DNA of 15,668 bases, from NCBI GenBank assembly GCA_947523045.1, contig CANNUR010000047.1, positions 1-15,668 of the forward strand. Direction: 5' to 3'. A program made the translations under genes and the position numbers. The stretch is from an uncultured Prosthecobacter sp. (GTDB lineage Bacteria > Verrucomicrobiota > Verrucomicrobiia > Verrucomicrobiales > Verrucomicrobiaceae). The notes beneath the pieces are model-generated. The model saw only the letters and a program-made list of their open reading frames with translations, was not told the DNA's origin and searched no databases. Shown piece by piece: positions 1 through 7,422 of this stretch (within the stretch, counting starts at the first letter, position 1; the number at the start of each line of letters is the position of its first letter).

Positions 1-1
1 A

Positions 2-3000
2 TTCCCACTCCCGTTTCCACCTGCTGGTCTCCTTCCCCATTTCGGGGGGCGTCTCATCGCGTTACTTGCTGTCGGAGGCTTATCGATCCCTGCAATGGCT
101 CAAGATTCCGTTGTTGTTGTTCCTGTGGCTGAGGTAGGTGTCTCGGCCCCTGGTACTGCAGGGACGTGGAGCCAACTAAGCCTAACACATGCTTCCGTTG
201 GCATCGATGGAGGTGTTGCCTTTCAGGGGGTGGTTTCAGGCTTGCAGGGACTTTGGGCCGGTGATCCCGATGCTCTGGGGCTGGTTGGCTTGCAGGGTGA
301 TCCAGCGCCCGGGACTGCAGTTAATTACGGGTCATTTAATTTCGATTATAGCATTAATCCTTATTCGGGAAATGGACTTGGGTTCGTCAACCGACTTAGC
401 AACAACACTGACAGCATTTGGAGTTCTCCGTCGGGTGGGGGGCCGCAGTTATTGGCTGTAGAAGGGGGGCTCGCTCCTGGGGCAGGCGGCGCGACTTTCG
501 TGGTCGTTGAGCATCCGAGCGTCAACAACAGCGGCGACACGCTGTTTCGCTCTGTTCTGAGTTCTGGAGGCACCAGTGCCCTTTGGCTAAGTCCGGATAA
601 TGGTCCGGCAGCCTACATCGCGCGTTCCGGCGAGGCAATGAACGCCGTTGGCGGCAGCAATTACAGTCTCATTGGGGCTTCCTATTCCCTAAATGACGCT
701 GGTACTGCAGCCTTCCATGCGTCGATTGCAGGTGCTGGCATTGTTGGGACGAACAATGATGTATTGCTTACGGTGACGAACCCCGCGGCGCCGGTTTTAG
801 TCAATCGCGAGGGTGATATCGCTCCGGGCACGGGTGGCCTGCGCACCTTCGGCCCCTTCTCAGCGGTGCACATCAATGACGATGATGATGTGCTCTTTCG
901 CGCTGCCCTCGATACCCTGGCTCCGGCTAGCGCCAACACAGGTGTTTGGCTCTATGACTCTGCCTTGACGACCACCACGGCTGTTGCTCTGGAAGGGGAT
1001 CCGGTGCCCGGGGTTGCTGGCGCGTTCTTCGACAGCTTTGAGGAACTCTTCTTGGCTGACGGTGAGGTGATTGCCATCGTCGCATTCGCGCGCGACACGG
1101 CTGATGGCAGCGGTACGCTGATCGGACGCGGCGTGTGGATTGATGCCGGTTCCGGTTTGGAACTTGTCGCGATGGTCGGTCAAAATGCCCTCGAGAAGGA
1201 TGGCGTGTCAGTTCACGGCTCCATCACGGCCATCCACCAAGTGACGATGAACATGGCCGGCAATCTGGCGATTGAAATGACAGCAGGGGGGGGCAAAGGA
1301 ATTTGGCAGCGCGAGGCGGTGGCTGCGTCGGCGACCCGTCAGTTGCTAGTCGTGGGAGACAAACTTTACGACACCAATCGCCGAGTTCGTGTCCCCAACC
1401 TGATTGTTCTCCCCGAGGCTGAGGATTTCACAGCCTACGGTGGTGGCCCCTTCGGTCGTTCCCGCTCTCTTCGTGAAGACGATGTTCCGTTGCTCTGGCT
1501 CAATCTTCCAGGTGCAAGCGGCTTGTATTTTGCCGATCTTCAACCATTGAGTCTACTGGTTACGTCCCGCAACGAGGAGGCACCAGGCACGGCGGCGGGC
1601 ACCTTGCTTGACTCCATCCGCCCTGCCGGCACCATCAACAATAATGGCTTGGTCGCCTTCCGCGGCTATCTTCAAGATAATACTGGCGATGCGGTCGCGG
1701 GTGTTAGCATCGAGGGTATCTGGGCCGAGCAATCCGTCGGGGGTATCCCGCAGTTGTCCCTTGTCGCCCGCCAGGGTGATCTGACTCCGGGGGGTGATTA
1801 TTACGGCTCACTCCTGGTCAACCCCATTTACAACGACAACGGATCGATTGCGTTTCCTGCGATGCTGGCTGGCGGTGGTTCGGCTTTCTTTGCCGGTCCG
1901 ATCGGATCGCTGGTTCAGGTCATGAAGAACGGTGATCCGGTCAATATGACCGGCATTCCCTCAGGTGCTGTTTACAGCAATGTCCGAAGCTTGTTTGCCT
2001 ACAATAACGGTGGGCGGCTCGTGGCTGGCAGCAGCTTTGAGCGTGACAGCGGCTTGGGGATCAACGTCGGCAATGACAGTGCCATTCTTCGCCACGGCAT
2101 AGGCGCTAAAGTGATCGCGCGCGAAGGCACCTCGGTGGGGGCTGGCTTGGGCGTCTTTGACGACCTCTACAATCGCCCTGTATTGATCAACAGCACGAAT
2201 CGCGTGGCCTTCATTGCCAACCGCAAATACAACGCGGCTCTTGGCATCACCCAAGCGAACTGGTCGGGGGTTTGGTTTCACAGTGATACGGCGCTTCTGC
2301 GTGTCGCGGTCGGCGGCACGACCAGCAGCCCGCAGTTGGCTCCCAGTACAGGCGGAGCTCAATTCCTCAAGCCAACGAACTTGGTGTTCAATGATGCCAA
2401 TCGAATTGGTTTTCTCACGACTTTGCAGGGCAGTGGCGTGACCCCCTTTGTCAATGATGTCGCCCTCTACATCAGCAACGCGGGTGCCACCCCAGTCTTG
2501 CTGGCCCGGACGGGATCGACCCAACTCAGCGGTGTGGGGCCGGCGGGCGTCGATGATGCCGCCAGCTTTGCCAGCCTTGCCCGGCCGGACATTGATGCCT
2601 CGACCAAACTGGTGTTTCGCGGTGTGCTTACGGTGGGTGCTGGCGGCGTGACGACCAGCAATGACGATGCGATTTGGATGAACAGTGCTGGTACCACGTC
2701 CCTGCTCCTGCGTGAAGGTGGCTTCGCCCCAAACAGCAGCGGTGTGGCAACTGCAGATGTCTTTGAATCGTTCGAGGATCCCGTGATCGGCACGAACGGG
2801 CGCGTCGTGGTTGCAGCCAGGATGCGCATCGGTGTCGGCTCCATCGTTGCCGGCAACGATCGCGCCCTTTTTGTTCAAGGAGCCAACGGTCAGTTTCATC
2901 GTGTCGTGCAAAAGGGCCAGTCCGTGGCCTTGGCCGACGGCTTGGGCGGCACGGCCAACCAGCAGATCTCCAGCATCAGCTACCCGAATGCTTCTGGTGG

Positions 3001-3103
3001 AGCGGGCGGCAGCTATAAGGCTGTGACCTCTGAGGGTTTTGTGCTGGCTTATGTGACCTTCGCCAACGGCGCCACTGCCTCCATGATCTTCGTCGCCCCC
3101 TGA
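2..3103 (+). CDS. Secreted NxxGxxAF tandem-repeat protein, 5' partial
   Basis: Function unknown. The first ATG (95) is not the true start. The frame stays open to base 2 and encodes a Sec signal peptide (RLIALLAVGGLSIPAMA, cleavage likely before QDS), with no ATG, GTG or TTG earlier in frame, so the start lies outside the window. The mature part consists of about 15 degenerate repeats of 50-70 residues. Each pairs an NxxGxxAF-like core (for example NDAGTAAF, NNNGLVAF, NDNGSIAF) with a following GD.xPG loop (LQGDPAPGT, REGDIAPGT, RQGDLTPGG). Cores fall near residues 37, 92, 144, 200, 261, 321, 387, 515, 580, 637, 699, 766, 834 and 900, counted from the ATG at 95, with a degenerate stretch around 395-510. 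This matches the family known as choice-of-anchor NxxGxxAF repeat proteins, and a beta-propeller-like fold is inferred. No PEP-CTERM or other C-terminal anchor is seen, so it is probably periplasmic or extracellular. Base composition looks lower in GC than its neighbours. Confidence 0.85.
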   Translation, partial: FPLPFPPAGLLPHFGGRLIALLAVGGLSIPAMAQDSVVVVPVAEVGVSAPGTAGTWSQLSLTHASVGIDGGVAFQGVVSGLQGLWAGDPDALGLVGLQGDPAPGTAVNYGSFNFDYSINPYSGNGLGFVNRLSNNTDSIWSSPSGGGPQLLAVEGGLAPGAGGATFVVVEHPSVNNSGDTLFRSVLSSGGTSALWLSPDNGPAAYIARSGEAMNAVGGSNYSLIGASYSLNDAGTAAFHASIAGAGIVGTNNDVLLTVTNPAAPVLVNREGDIAPGTGGLRTFGPFSAVHINDDDDVLFRAALDTLAPASANTGVWLYDSALTTTTAVALEGDPVPGVAGAFFDSFEELFLADGEVIAIVAFARDTADGSGTLIGRGVWIDAGSGLELVAMVGQNALEKDGVSVHGSITAIHQVTMNMAGNLAIEMTAGGGKGIWQREAVAASATRQLLVVGDKLYDTNRRVRVPNLIVLPEAEDFTAYGGGPFGRSRSLREDDVPLLWLNLPGASGLYFADLQPLSLLVTSRNEEAPGTAAGTLLDSIRPAGTINNNGLVAFRGYLQDNTGDAVAGVSIEGIWAEQSVGGIPQLSLVARQGDLTPGGDYYGSLLVNPIYNDNGSIAFPAMLAGGGSAFFAGPIGSLVQVMKNGDPVNMTGIPSGAVYSNVRSLFAYNNGGRLVAGSSFERDSGLGINVGNDSAILRHGIGAKVIAREGTSVGAGLGVFDDLYNRPVLINSTNRVAFIANRKYNAALGITQANWSGVWFHSDTALLRVAVGGTTSSPQLAPSTGGAQFLKPTNLVFNDANRIGFLTTLQGSGVTPFVNDVALYISNAGATPVLLARTGSTQLSGVGPAGVDDAASFASLARPDIDASTKLVFRGVLTVGAGGVTTSNDDAIWMNSAGTTSLLLREGGFAPNSSGVATADVFESFEDPVIGTNGRVVVAARMRIGVGSIVAGNDRALFVQGANGQFHRVVQKGQSVALADGLGGTANQQISSISYPNASGGAGGSYKAVTSEGFVLAYVTFANGATASMIFVAP

Positions 3104-3123
3104 CCGTTGAACGATTGAAGCAA

Positions 3124-3154
3124 CCGCCGCACGGCCTGCCGTGCGGCGGTTTTT
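3124..3154 (+). terminator. Rho-independent terminator after the repeat protein
   Basis: A perfect 12-bp inverted repeat (3124-3135 with 3138-3149) is followed directly by TTTTT (3150-3154), about 20 bases after the stop of the repeat-protein gene. On the minus strand the hairpin is followed by TTGCTTC, a poor T-tract, so it would serve the convergent thrC only weakly. Confidence 0.9.
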
Positions 3155-3160
3155 CGTTGC

Positions 3161-4525
3161 TCAGAGCCGGCTGGCAATGAAGGCCTTGACCGCTTCGGCC
3201 GTTGCGGCCAGCGGGTGGCGCTGCAGGGGGGCGGACTTGAGCGCCTCCAGGGTTGGATGCCGCGGTTCGCTGCCAGTGGCCTGGGCGACCACCTCGGGGA
3301 ACTTGGCCGGGCTGGCGGTGCTGAGAATGACGCTGACGCGATCGGGGGCGAGGTCGGTAAAGGCGCAGGCGGTGTGCGGGTCGACGACGTAGCCGTACTG
3401 GTTCCAGACGCGGGCGATCGTGTCGACAATGGCGGCGTCTTCCATGCGCGAGGCGCGCAGGCCGGCCGGGGTGCGCGGCAGGGTCAGGTGCTGGCCGTCC
3501 TTGAGCCGCCCCATGAGGCCGCGCACGCGCTCCTGGTCGCCGTCGAGCAGGTAGTAGAGGTAACGCTCGAAGTTCGAGGCGGCCTGGATGTCCATGCTCG
3601 GCGCGTGGCTCGGGTGCACCTCGCCCTGGCGGTACTCACCGGTCTCAAAGAAGCGCCAGAGGATGTCGTTGCGGTTGGTGGCGACCCGGAAGCCGCCGCA
3701 GGTCATGCCCATGCGGGCGGCCAGCCAGCCGGCGAGCACGTTGCCGAAGTTGCCGGTGGGCACAACGAACTCGGCCGTGGCGCGCTCGGCCTCGGGCAGG
3801 CGCAGCCAGGCCCAGAGGTAGTACACGCACTGGGCCAGCACGCGGGCGATGTTGATCGAGTTGACGGCGGACAGGTTGACCTGGGCGACAAAGCTGGCGT
3901 CGCCGAAGCACTCCTTCACGACACGCTGGGCGTCGTCGAAGGTGCCGGGCACGGGGATGGCGAAGACGTTGTCGGCGCCCGTGCAGGCCATCTGGCGCTC
4001 CTGCAGCGGGGCGACGCGGCCATCGGGATAGAGGATGAAGATGCGGATGCCGTCCTGTCCCATGCAGCCATGGATGGCAGCGCTGCCGGTGTCGCCTGAG
4101 GTGGCTCCCAGAACGGCCAGCTTCTTGCCGGTGAGCCGGACCTGGCGCTTGTACAGCAGGCCGAGCAACTGCAGGGCGAAGTCCTTGAAGGCCAGGGTCG
4201 GGCCGTGCCAGAGCTCGAGCACTCGGGTGCGATCATCAAGGGTGCGCAGTGGCGCAATCTGCGGGTCGTCAAAACGGGCGTAGGCCTCAGCCGTGAGCTG
4301 GCGCCATTCCTCGGCTGGGATTTCCGGGGCGAAGCGCTGGAAGAACTCGGCGGCCAGTTCGGCGTAGGACAGACCGGCCCAGCCGGGCAGGTCGGCGGCG
4401 AGATGGGGCAGTTTTTCGGGCAGAAACAGACCCCCGTCCGGTGCGAGGCCGGCTTCCACCGCTTCGCTGAAGGTGTGGGGGCGTGTTTGGCCGCGGGTCG
4501 AGATGTACAGCATGCCTCGTTTCAT
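3161..4525 (-). CDS. thrC: Threonine synthase
   Basis: PLP enzyme converting O-phosphohomoserine to threonine and phosphate (EC 4.2.3.1), cytoplasmic, last step of threonine synthesis. Counting from the ATG at 4525 (454 aa), the N-terminal threonine-synthase domain begins ISTRG near residue 8. The PLP lysine is K114 in LAFKDFALQL, the phosphate-binding loop is GATSGDTGSA (140-149), and PTGNFGN lies at 256-262. Length fits the bacterial family. Start choice: the frame extends to a TTG at 4549 with no ribosome site. ATGs lie at 4525 and 4513, and the MLYISTRG start at 4513 aligns best with the usual M.YISTRG opening. A GGAGG sits 1 base before the first ATG and 13 before the second, so it does not decide. 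The gene follows purU on the same strand after roughly 85 bases and could be cotranscribed. It converges on the repeat-protein gene. Confidence 0.96.
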   Translation of the reverse strand: MKRGMLYISTRGQTRPHTFSEAVEAGLAPDGGLFLPEKLPHLAADLPGWAGLSYAELAAEFFQRFAPEIPAEEWRQLTAEAYARFDDPQIAPLRTLDDRTRVLELWHGPTLAFKDFALQLLGLLYKRQVRLTGKKLAVLGATSGDTGSAAIHGCMGQDGIRIFILYPDGRVAPLQERQMACTGADNVFAIPVPGTFDDAQRVVKECFGDASFVAQVNLSAVNSINIARVLAQCVYYLWAWLRLPEAERATAEFVVPTGNFGNVLAGWLAARMGMTCGGFRVATNRNDILWRFFETGEYRQGEVHPSHAPSMDIQAASNFERYLYYLLDGDQERVRGLMGRLKDGQHLTLPRTPAGLRASRMEDAAIVDTIARVWNQYGYVVDPHTACAFTDLAPDRVSVILSTASPAKFPEVVAQATGSEPRHPTLEALKSAPLQRHPLAATAEAVKAFIASRL

Positions 4526-4609
4526 GCCTCCGGCCAGGGCGGAACTCAAGCGCGGTTTTGAAGGGAAGGCCGGGCCTCGCGAACGCCGGGAAGTAGCCCG
4601 GGTGGGGTG

Positions 4610-5467
4610 TCACTCGAACACGACGGTCTTGTTGCGGAAGACGAGTACGCGGTCGCGGACGTGCCACCAGAGGGCCTTGGCGAGGACGGTTTTTTCCAGG
4701 TCGCGACCGAGGCGCACGAGGTCCTGGACGCTGTCCTCGTGGCTGACGCGCATGACGTCCTGGTGGATGATCGGGCCCTGGTCGAGGTCGGCGGTGACGT
4801 AGTGGCTGGTGGCGCCGATGATTTTCACGCCGCGCTCGTAGGCCTGGTGGTAGGGTTTGGCGCCGACGAAGGCGGGCAGGAAGCTGTGGTGGATGTTGAG
4901 GATCTGATTGGGGAAGGCTTCGATCATCGCCGGGCTGAGGATCTGCATGTAGCGGGCGAGCACGATGGTGTCGATGCCGGCGGCGTGCAGCAGCTCGATC
5001 TGGCGGGTTTCCTGGGCGGCCTTGGTCTCCGGGGTGACGGGCAGGTGATGGAAGGGAATGCCGAAGCGTTCGGCGGCCGGGCGCAGCAGCTCGTGGTTGG
5101 AGACAATGAGCGGGATGTCGACCGGCAGGTCGCCGGCCTCGTGGCGGGCGAGCAGGTCGTAGAGGCAGTGGCTGTCCTTGCTGACGAAAAGGGCGACCCG
5201 CTTGCGCCGGCTGGCGAAGTGGAGTTGCAGGCGCATGTCGTGGCGGCGCGCCAGGGGTTGCAGGCGCGGCTCGATCTCGGCGGCTTCGAGGGTGAATTTT
5301 TCCAGGCTCCACTCCAGGCGCATGAAGAAGGCACCCTGATCCGGATCGATGTGCTGCTGCAGGTCGATGATGTTGCCCTGGTGGGCGAAGATGAAGCCGG
5401 TGACGTCATGGACCAGGCCCGGGCGGTCCGGGCAGTGAATGAGCAGGGTGGCGGTGTCGGCGGGCAT
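4610..5467 (-). CDS. purU: Formyltetrahydrofolate deformylase
   Basis: Hydrolyses 10-formyltetrahydrofolate to formate and tetrahydrofolate (EC 3.5.1.10), balancing one-carbon pools and, in some bacteria, feeding formate to PurT. The 285-aa product has an N-terminal ACT domain (about 5-80, opening LIHCPDRPGLVHDVTGFI) and a C-terminal formyltransferase domain (about 88-285). The catalytic Asn-His-Asp set is visible: N191 and H193 in NIHHSFLP and D229 in ADLDQGP. Length matches E. coli PurU (280). The reading frame continues upstream to 5701, but that 78-residue extension is Arg-rich, overlaps gluconokinase in antisense and is not family-like. The ATG at 5467, just before the ACT domain, is chosen, although no good Shine-Dalgarno precedes it. 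It is divergent from gluconokinase and upstream of thrC. Confidence 0.96.
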   Translation of the reverse strand: MPADTATLLIHCPDRPGLVHDVTGFIFAHQGNIIDLQQHIDPDQGAFFMRLEWSLEKFTLEAAEIEPRLQPLARRHDMRLQLHFASRRKRVALFVSKDSHCLYDLLARHEAGDLPVDIPLIVSNHELLRPAAERFGIPFHHLPVTPETKAAQETRQIELLHAAGIDTIVLARYMQILSPAMIEAFPNQILNIHHSFLPAFVGAKPYHQAYERGVKIIGATSHYVTADLDQGPIIHQDVMRVSHEDSVQDLVRLGRDLEKTVLAKALWWHVRDRVLVFRNKTVVFE

Positions 5468-5566
5468 GGGAAGGCAATACGGGCAAAGCGGCCGGAGAAA
5501 AGGGAAATCACCCGGTCGCCGCGCCTTTGACTTTTCTGCCGTACCCGGCCACCCTGCGCAACCACC
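5468..5566. promoter_or_regulatory. Divergent purU / gluconokinase intergenic region
   Basis: Only 99 bases separate the two divergent start codons, so both promoters should lie here if neither is further upstream. A TTGACT at 5527-5532 resembles a sigma-70 -35 box for the plus strand, but no convincing -10 hexamer follows at 16-18 bases. No operator palindrome is evident. The region call rests on gene geometry rather than on motifs. Confidence 0.35.
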
Positions 5567-6097
5567 ATGATGTCTTCTTCCGCCCCTGTTCCGCCGCGCA
5601 CCCTCATTGTCATGGGCGTCTGCGGCTGCGGCAAATCGCTCATTGGCGCGCGCCTGGCGGCGGCTTTGGGCGGGGTGTTTGAGGATGCCGACGACTTTCA
5701 CACGGACGCCAGCAAGGCGAAGATGCGTGCTGGCACGCCGCTAACCGATGACGACCGCTGGCCCTGGTTTGAGCGCCTGCGCGCGCGCATCGAGGCGATG
5801 CGTGGCCAGACGCCGGTGTACGTGCTGGCCTGCTCGGCGCTGAAGGCGGTGTACCGCGACCGCCTGCGCGCGGGCGACGGTCCTGAGGACCTGATCTTCG
5901 TGCATTTGAAGGGCTCGCGCGAGCTGATCTTCGGGCGCATGGCGGCGCGTCAGGGGCATTACATGCCGGTGTCGCTGCTCGACAGCCAGCTCGCCATCCT
6001 GGAGGAGACGCCGGACTTGTGGACGGTGGCCATCGACCGCGAGCCGGAGGCCATCACGGCCGAGATCCTCGACCGCCTGGCGGCGCCGCGGCCATGA
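5567..6097 (+). CDS. gntK: Gluconokinase (GntK/IdnK family)
   Basis: Phosphorylates D-gluconate to 6-phosphogluconate with ATP (EC 2.7.1.12), feeding the pentose-phosphate or Entner-Doudoroff route in the cytoplasm. The 176-aa length is typical of the small P-loop gluconokinases. The Walker A motif is GVCGCGKS (17-24), followed by the DADDFH stretch near 41-45. The family hallmarks ACSALKAVYRDRLR (88-101) and GHYMPVSLLDSQ (130-141) are both present. Two adjacent ATGs (5567, 5570) could start it, and no clear ribosome site separates them. The stop overlaps the next gene's start as ATGA (6094-6097), so translation is probably coupled to the histidine kinase. No gluconate permease or GntR-type repressor is nearby, so how it is induced is not evident unless the two-component system does it. 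Confidence 0.93.
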   Translation: MMSSSAPVPPRTLIVMGVCGCGKSLIGARLAAALGGVFEDADDFHTDASKAKMRAGTPLTDDDRWPWFERLRARIEAMRGQTPVYVLACSALKAVYRDRLRAGDGPEDLIFVHLKGSRELIFGRMAARQGHYMPVSLLDSQLAILEETPDLWTVAIDREPEAITAEILDRLAAPRP

Positions 6098-7416
6098 ACG
6101 CCCCGCCCTGGCACCGCAGTCTGGCGGCCCGGCATGGCCTGGTCCTGCTGGCCTGCGTGACGGCCGGGTCTTTGCTGCTGCTCGCCTGGCTGGCCCACCA
6201 GCAGCGGACGGAATCGCAGCGCGAGTTCGCAGCGCTGGCACGGCGGCATGCCGACTTTGTGCGTCGCCTCAACCTGCCGCGCAGTCCCAAGCTCGCCACC
6301 GACCTGCGCGATTTGCTGGGGCTGGAGATTCATTTCCGCTCCCGTGCGGTCGGTGCGGTGAATCCCATGCTGCCAGCAGATCTGCCCGCGCAGGCCGAGG
6401 AGCCGGTGCGCCTGGAAGGCGGTCGCGAAGCGGTCGTGCTCGGCCTGGATTCCGCCCATGACATGGTGTTCCTGCGCGATGAACCGTCGCTGACCCTGAG
6501 CCTGCGCCGGCCGGCGACGCGGCACGCGCTGTTGGCCTTCTGGGGATTGGCGGCCGCCCTCGCCTGGCTGGGCGCGCGCCAGGTGGTGCGACCCGTGGCG
6601 GCGCTGACGCGGGTGCTGCCGGGCTTTTTCAATCGGGAAGGGCCGCCGCCGCCGCAGGTGGCGCGCGCGGATGAGGTCGGGCAACTGGCACGCGCCCTGA
6701 CCGAGGCGCGCACGGACTTGCACGAGGAGCGGCGCCGGCGCGAGCAGTCGGAGCGTCTCGCCCTGCTCGGCCGGGTGGCCACCGGCCTGGCCCACGAGAT
6801 CAAGAATCCGCTCGCCTCGATCCAACTGCACGCCCAACTCGTCGACACGGCTGCGCTCGATGCCGATTCGGCGCGTTCGCTCGGGCATGTGCGCGCGGAG
6901 ACCGAGGTGATTGAAGGGCTGGTCAACCAGTGGCTGTTCCTGGCGCGGCCGGCGCCGCCACAGACTGCGCCGCAGGATCTGCGCGCTGTGCTTGCCGAGA
7001 CACTCGACACCCTGTCGGCGCAGGCGGCGCATGCCGGCGTGCAGCTCCGACTGCAGAACGGCCCGGCGGTGCCGGTACGGGTCGATCGCGCCCGCCTGCG
7101 TCAGGCGCTGCGCAATGTCCTGCTCAACGCCATTCAGGCCATGCCAGGTGGTGGCACCGTGGAGATCGGTCTCGAGGTTCGCGACGGCCGTGTCTGCCTG
7201 ACCGTCCGCGACCATGGCCCGGGCTTCAGCGTCGCGGCCCTGGAGCAGGCGACAGGGTTGTTTTACAGCGAAAAAGAGGGTGGCATGGGGGTGGGCCTGA
7301 ATGTCGCCAGCGAGATCTTTTCCGCCCATGGCGGTGGTCTGAAGGTCAAAAATCATCCGCAGGGCGGGGCAGAGGTGGAAATGGTCTTGCCCTGCACGGC
7401 GGCCATCCCTTCATAA
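6094..7416 (+). CDS. Membrane sensor histidine kinase
   Basis: Sensor kinase of a two-component system; the signal is unknown. The 440-aa product has TM1 at about 14-34 and a short sensor region (35-140) with no family I recognise. TM2 lies at about 144-163 and a HAMP-like linker leads into a charged helix (195-222). The HisKA H-box is LAHEIKNPLASIQLH with phospho-acceptor H234. The ATPase domain carries an N-box NVLLNAIQAM (N345), G1 DHGPGFS (373-379) and G2 GGMGVGL (396-402). The arrangement resembles NtrB/ZraS-type kinases that pair with NtrC-like regulators, which fits the next gene. The ATG at 6094 overlaps the gntK stop. A longer in-frame start at 6019 inside gntK adds 25 Gly/Arg-rich residues without signal character and is rejected. 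Confidence 0.92.
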   Translation: MNAPPWHRSLAARHGLVLLACVTAGSLLLLAWLAHQQRTESQREFAALARRHADFVRRLNLPRSPKLATDLRDLLGLEIHFRSRAVGAVNPMLPADLPAQAEEPVRLEGGREAVVLGLDSAHDMVFLRDEPSLTLSLRRPATRHALLAFWGLAAALAWLGARQVVRPVAALTRVLPGFFNREGPPPPQVARADEVGQLARALTEARTDLHEERRRREQSERLALLGRVATGLAHEIKNPLASIQLHAQLVDTAALDADSARSLGHVRAETEVIEGLVNQWLFLARPAPPQTAPQDLRAVLAETLDTLSAQAAHAGVQLRLQNGPAVPVRVDRARLRQALRNVLLNAIQAMPGGGTVEIGLEVRDGRVCLTVRDHGPGFSVAALEQATGLFYSEKEGGMGVGLNVASEIFSAHGGGLKVKNHPQGGAEVEMVLPCTAAIPS

Positions 7417-7422
7417 TCGGTC

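Noticed and set aside
1961..2911. 316-codon open frame antisense to the repeat protein
   Set aside because: The plus frame carries the NxxGxxAF repeats throughout; the antisense product has no recognisable feature.
3215..4099. 294-codon plus-strand frame over thrC
   Set aside because: It is antisense to thrC and low in complexity (Gly/Val/His/Ala).
4526..4609. GC-rich inverted repeats between purU and thrC as a terminator
   Set aside because: Stems are about 5 bp and no T-run follows on the minus strand.
4607..5530. 307-codon plus-strand frame over purU
   Set aside because: It is antisense to a gene with a complete catalytic triad; the product is a Val/Gly/Asp-rich shadow.
5468..5701. N-terminal extension of purU to a start at 5701
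   Set aside because: The extra residues are Arg-rich, lie antisense to gluconokinase and precede the ACT domain that normally begins the protein.
5959..7356. 465-codon open frame on the minus strand
   Set aside because: It is antisense to the histidine kinase, whose H, N and G boxes are all intact in the plus frame.
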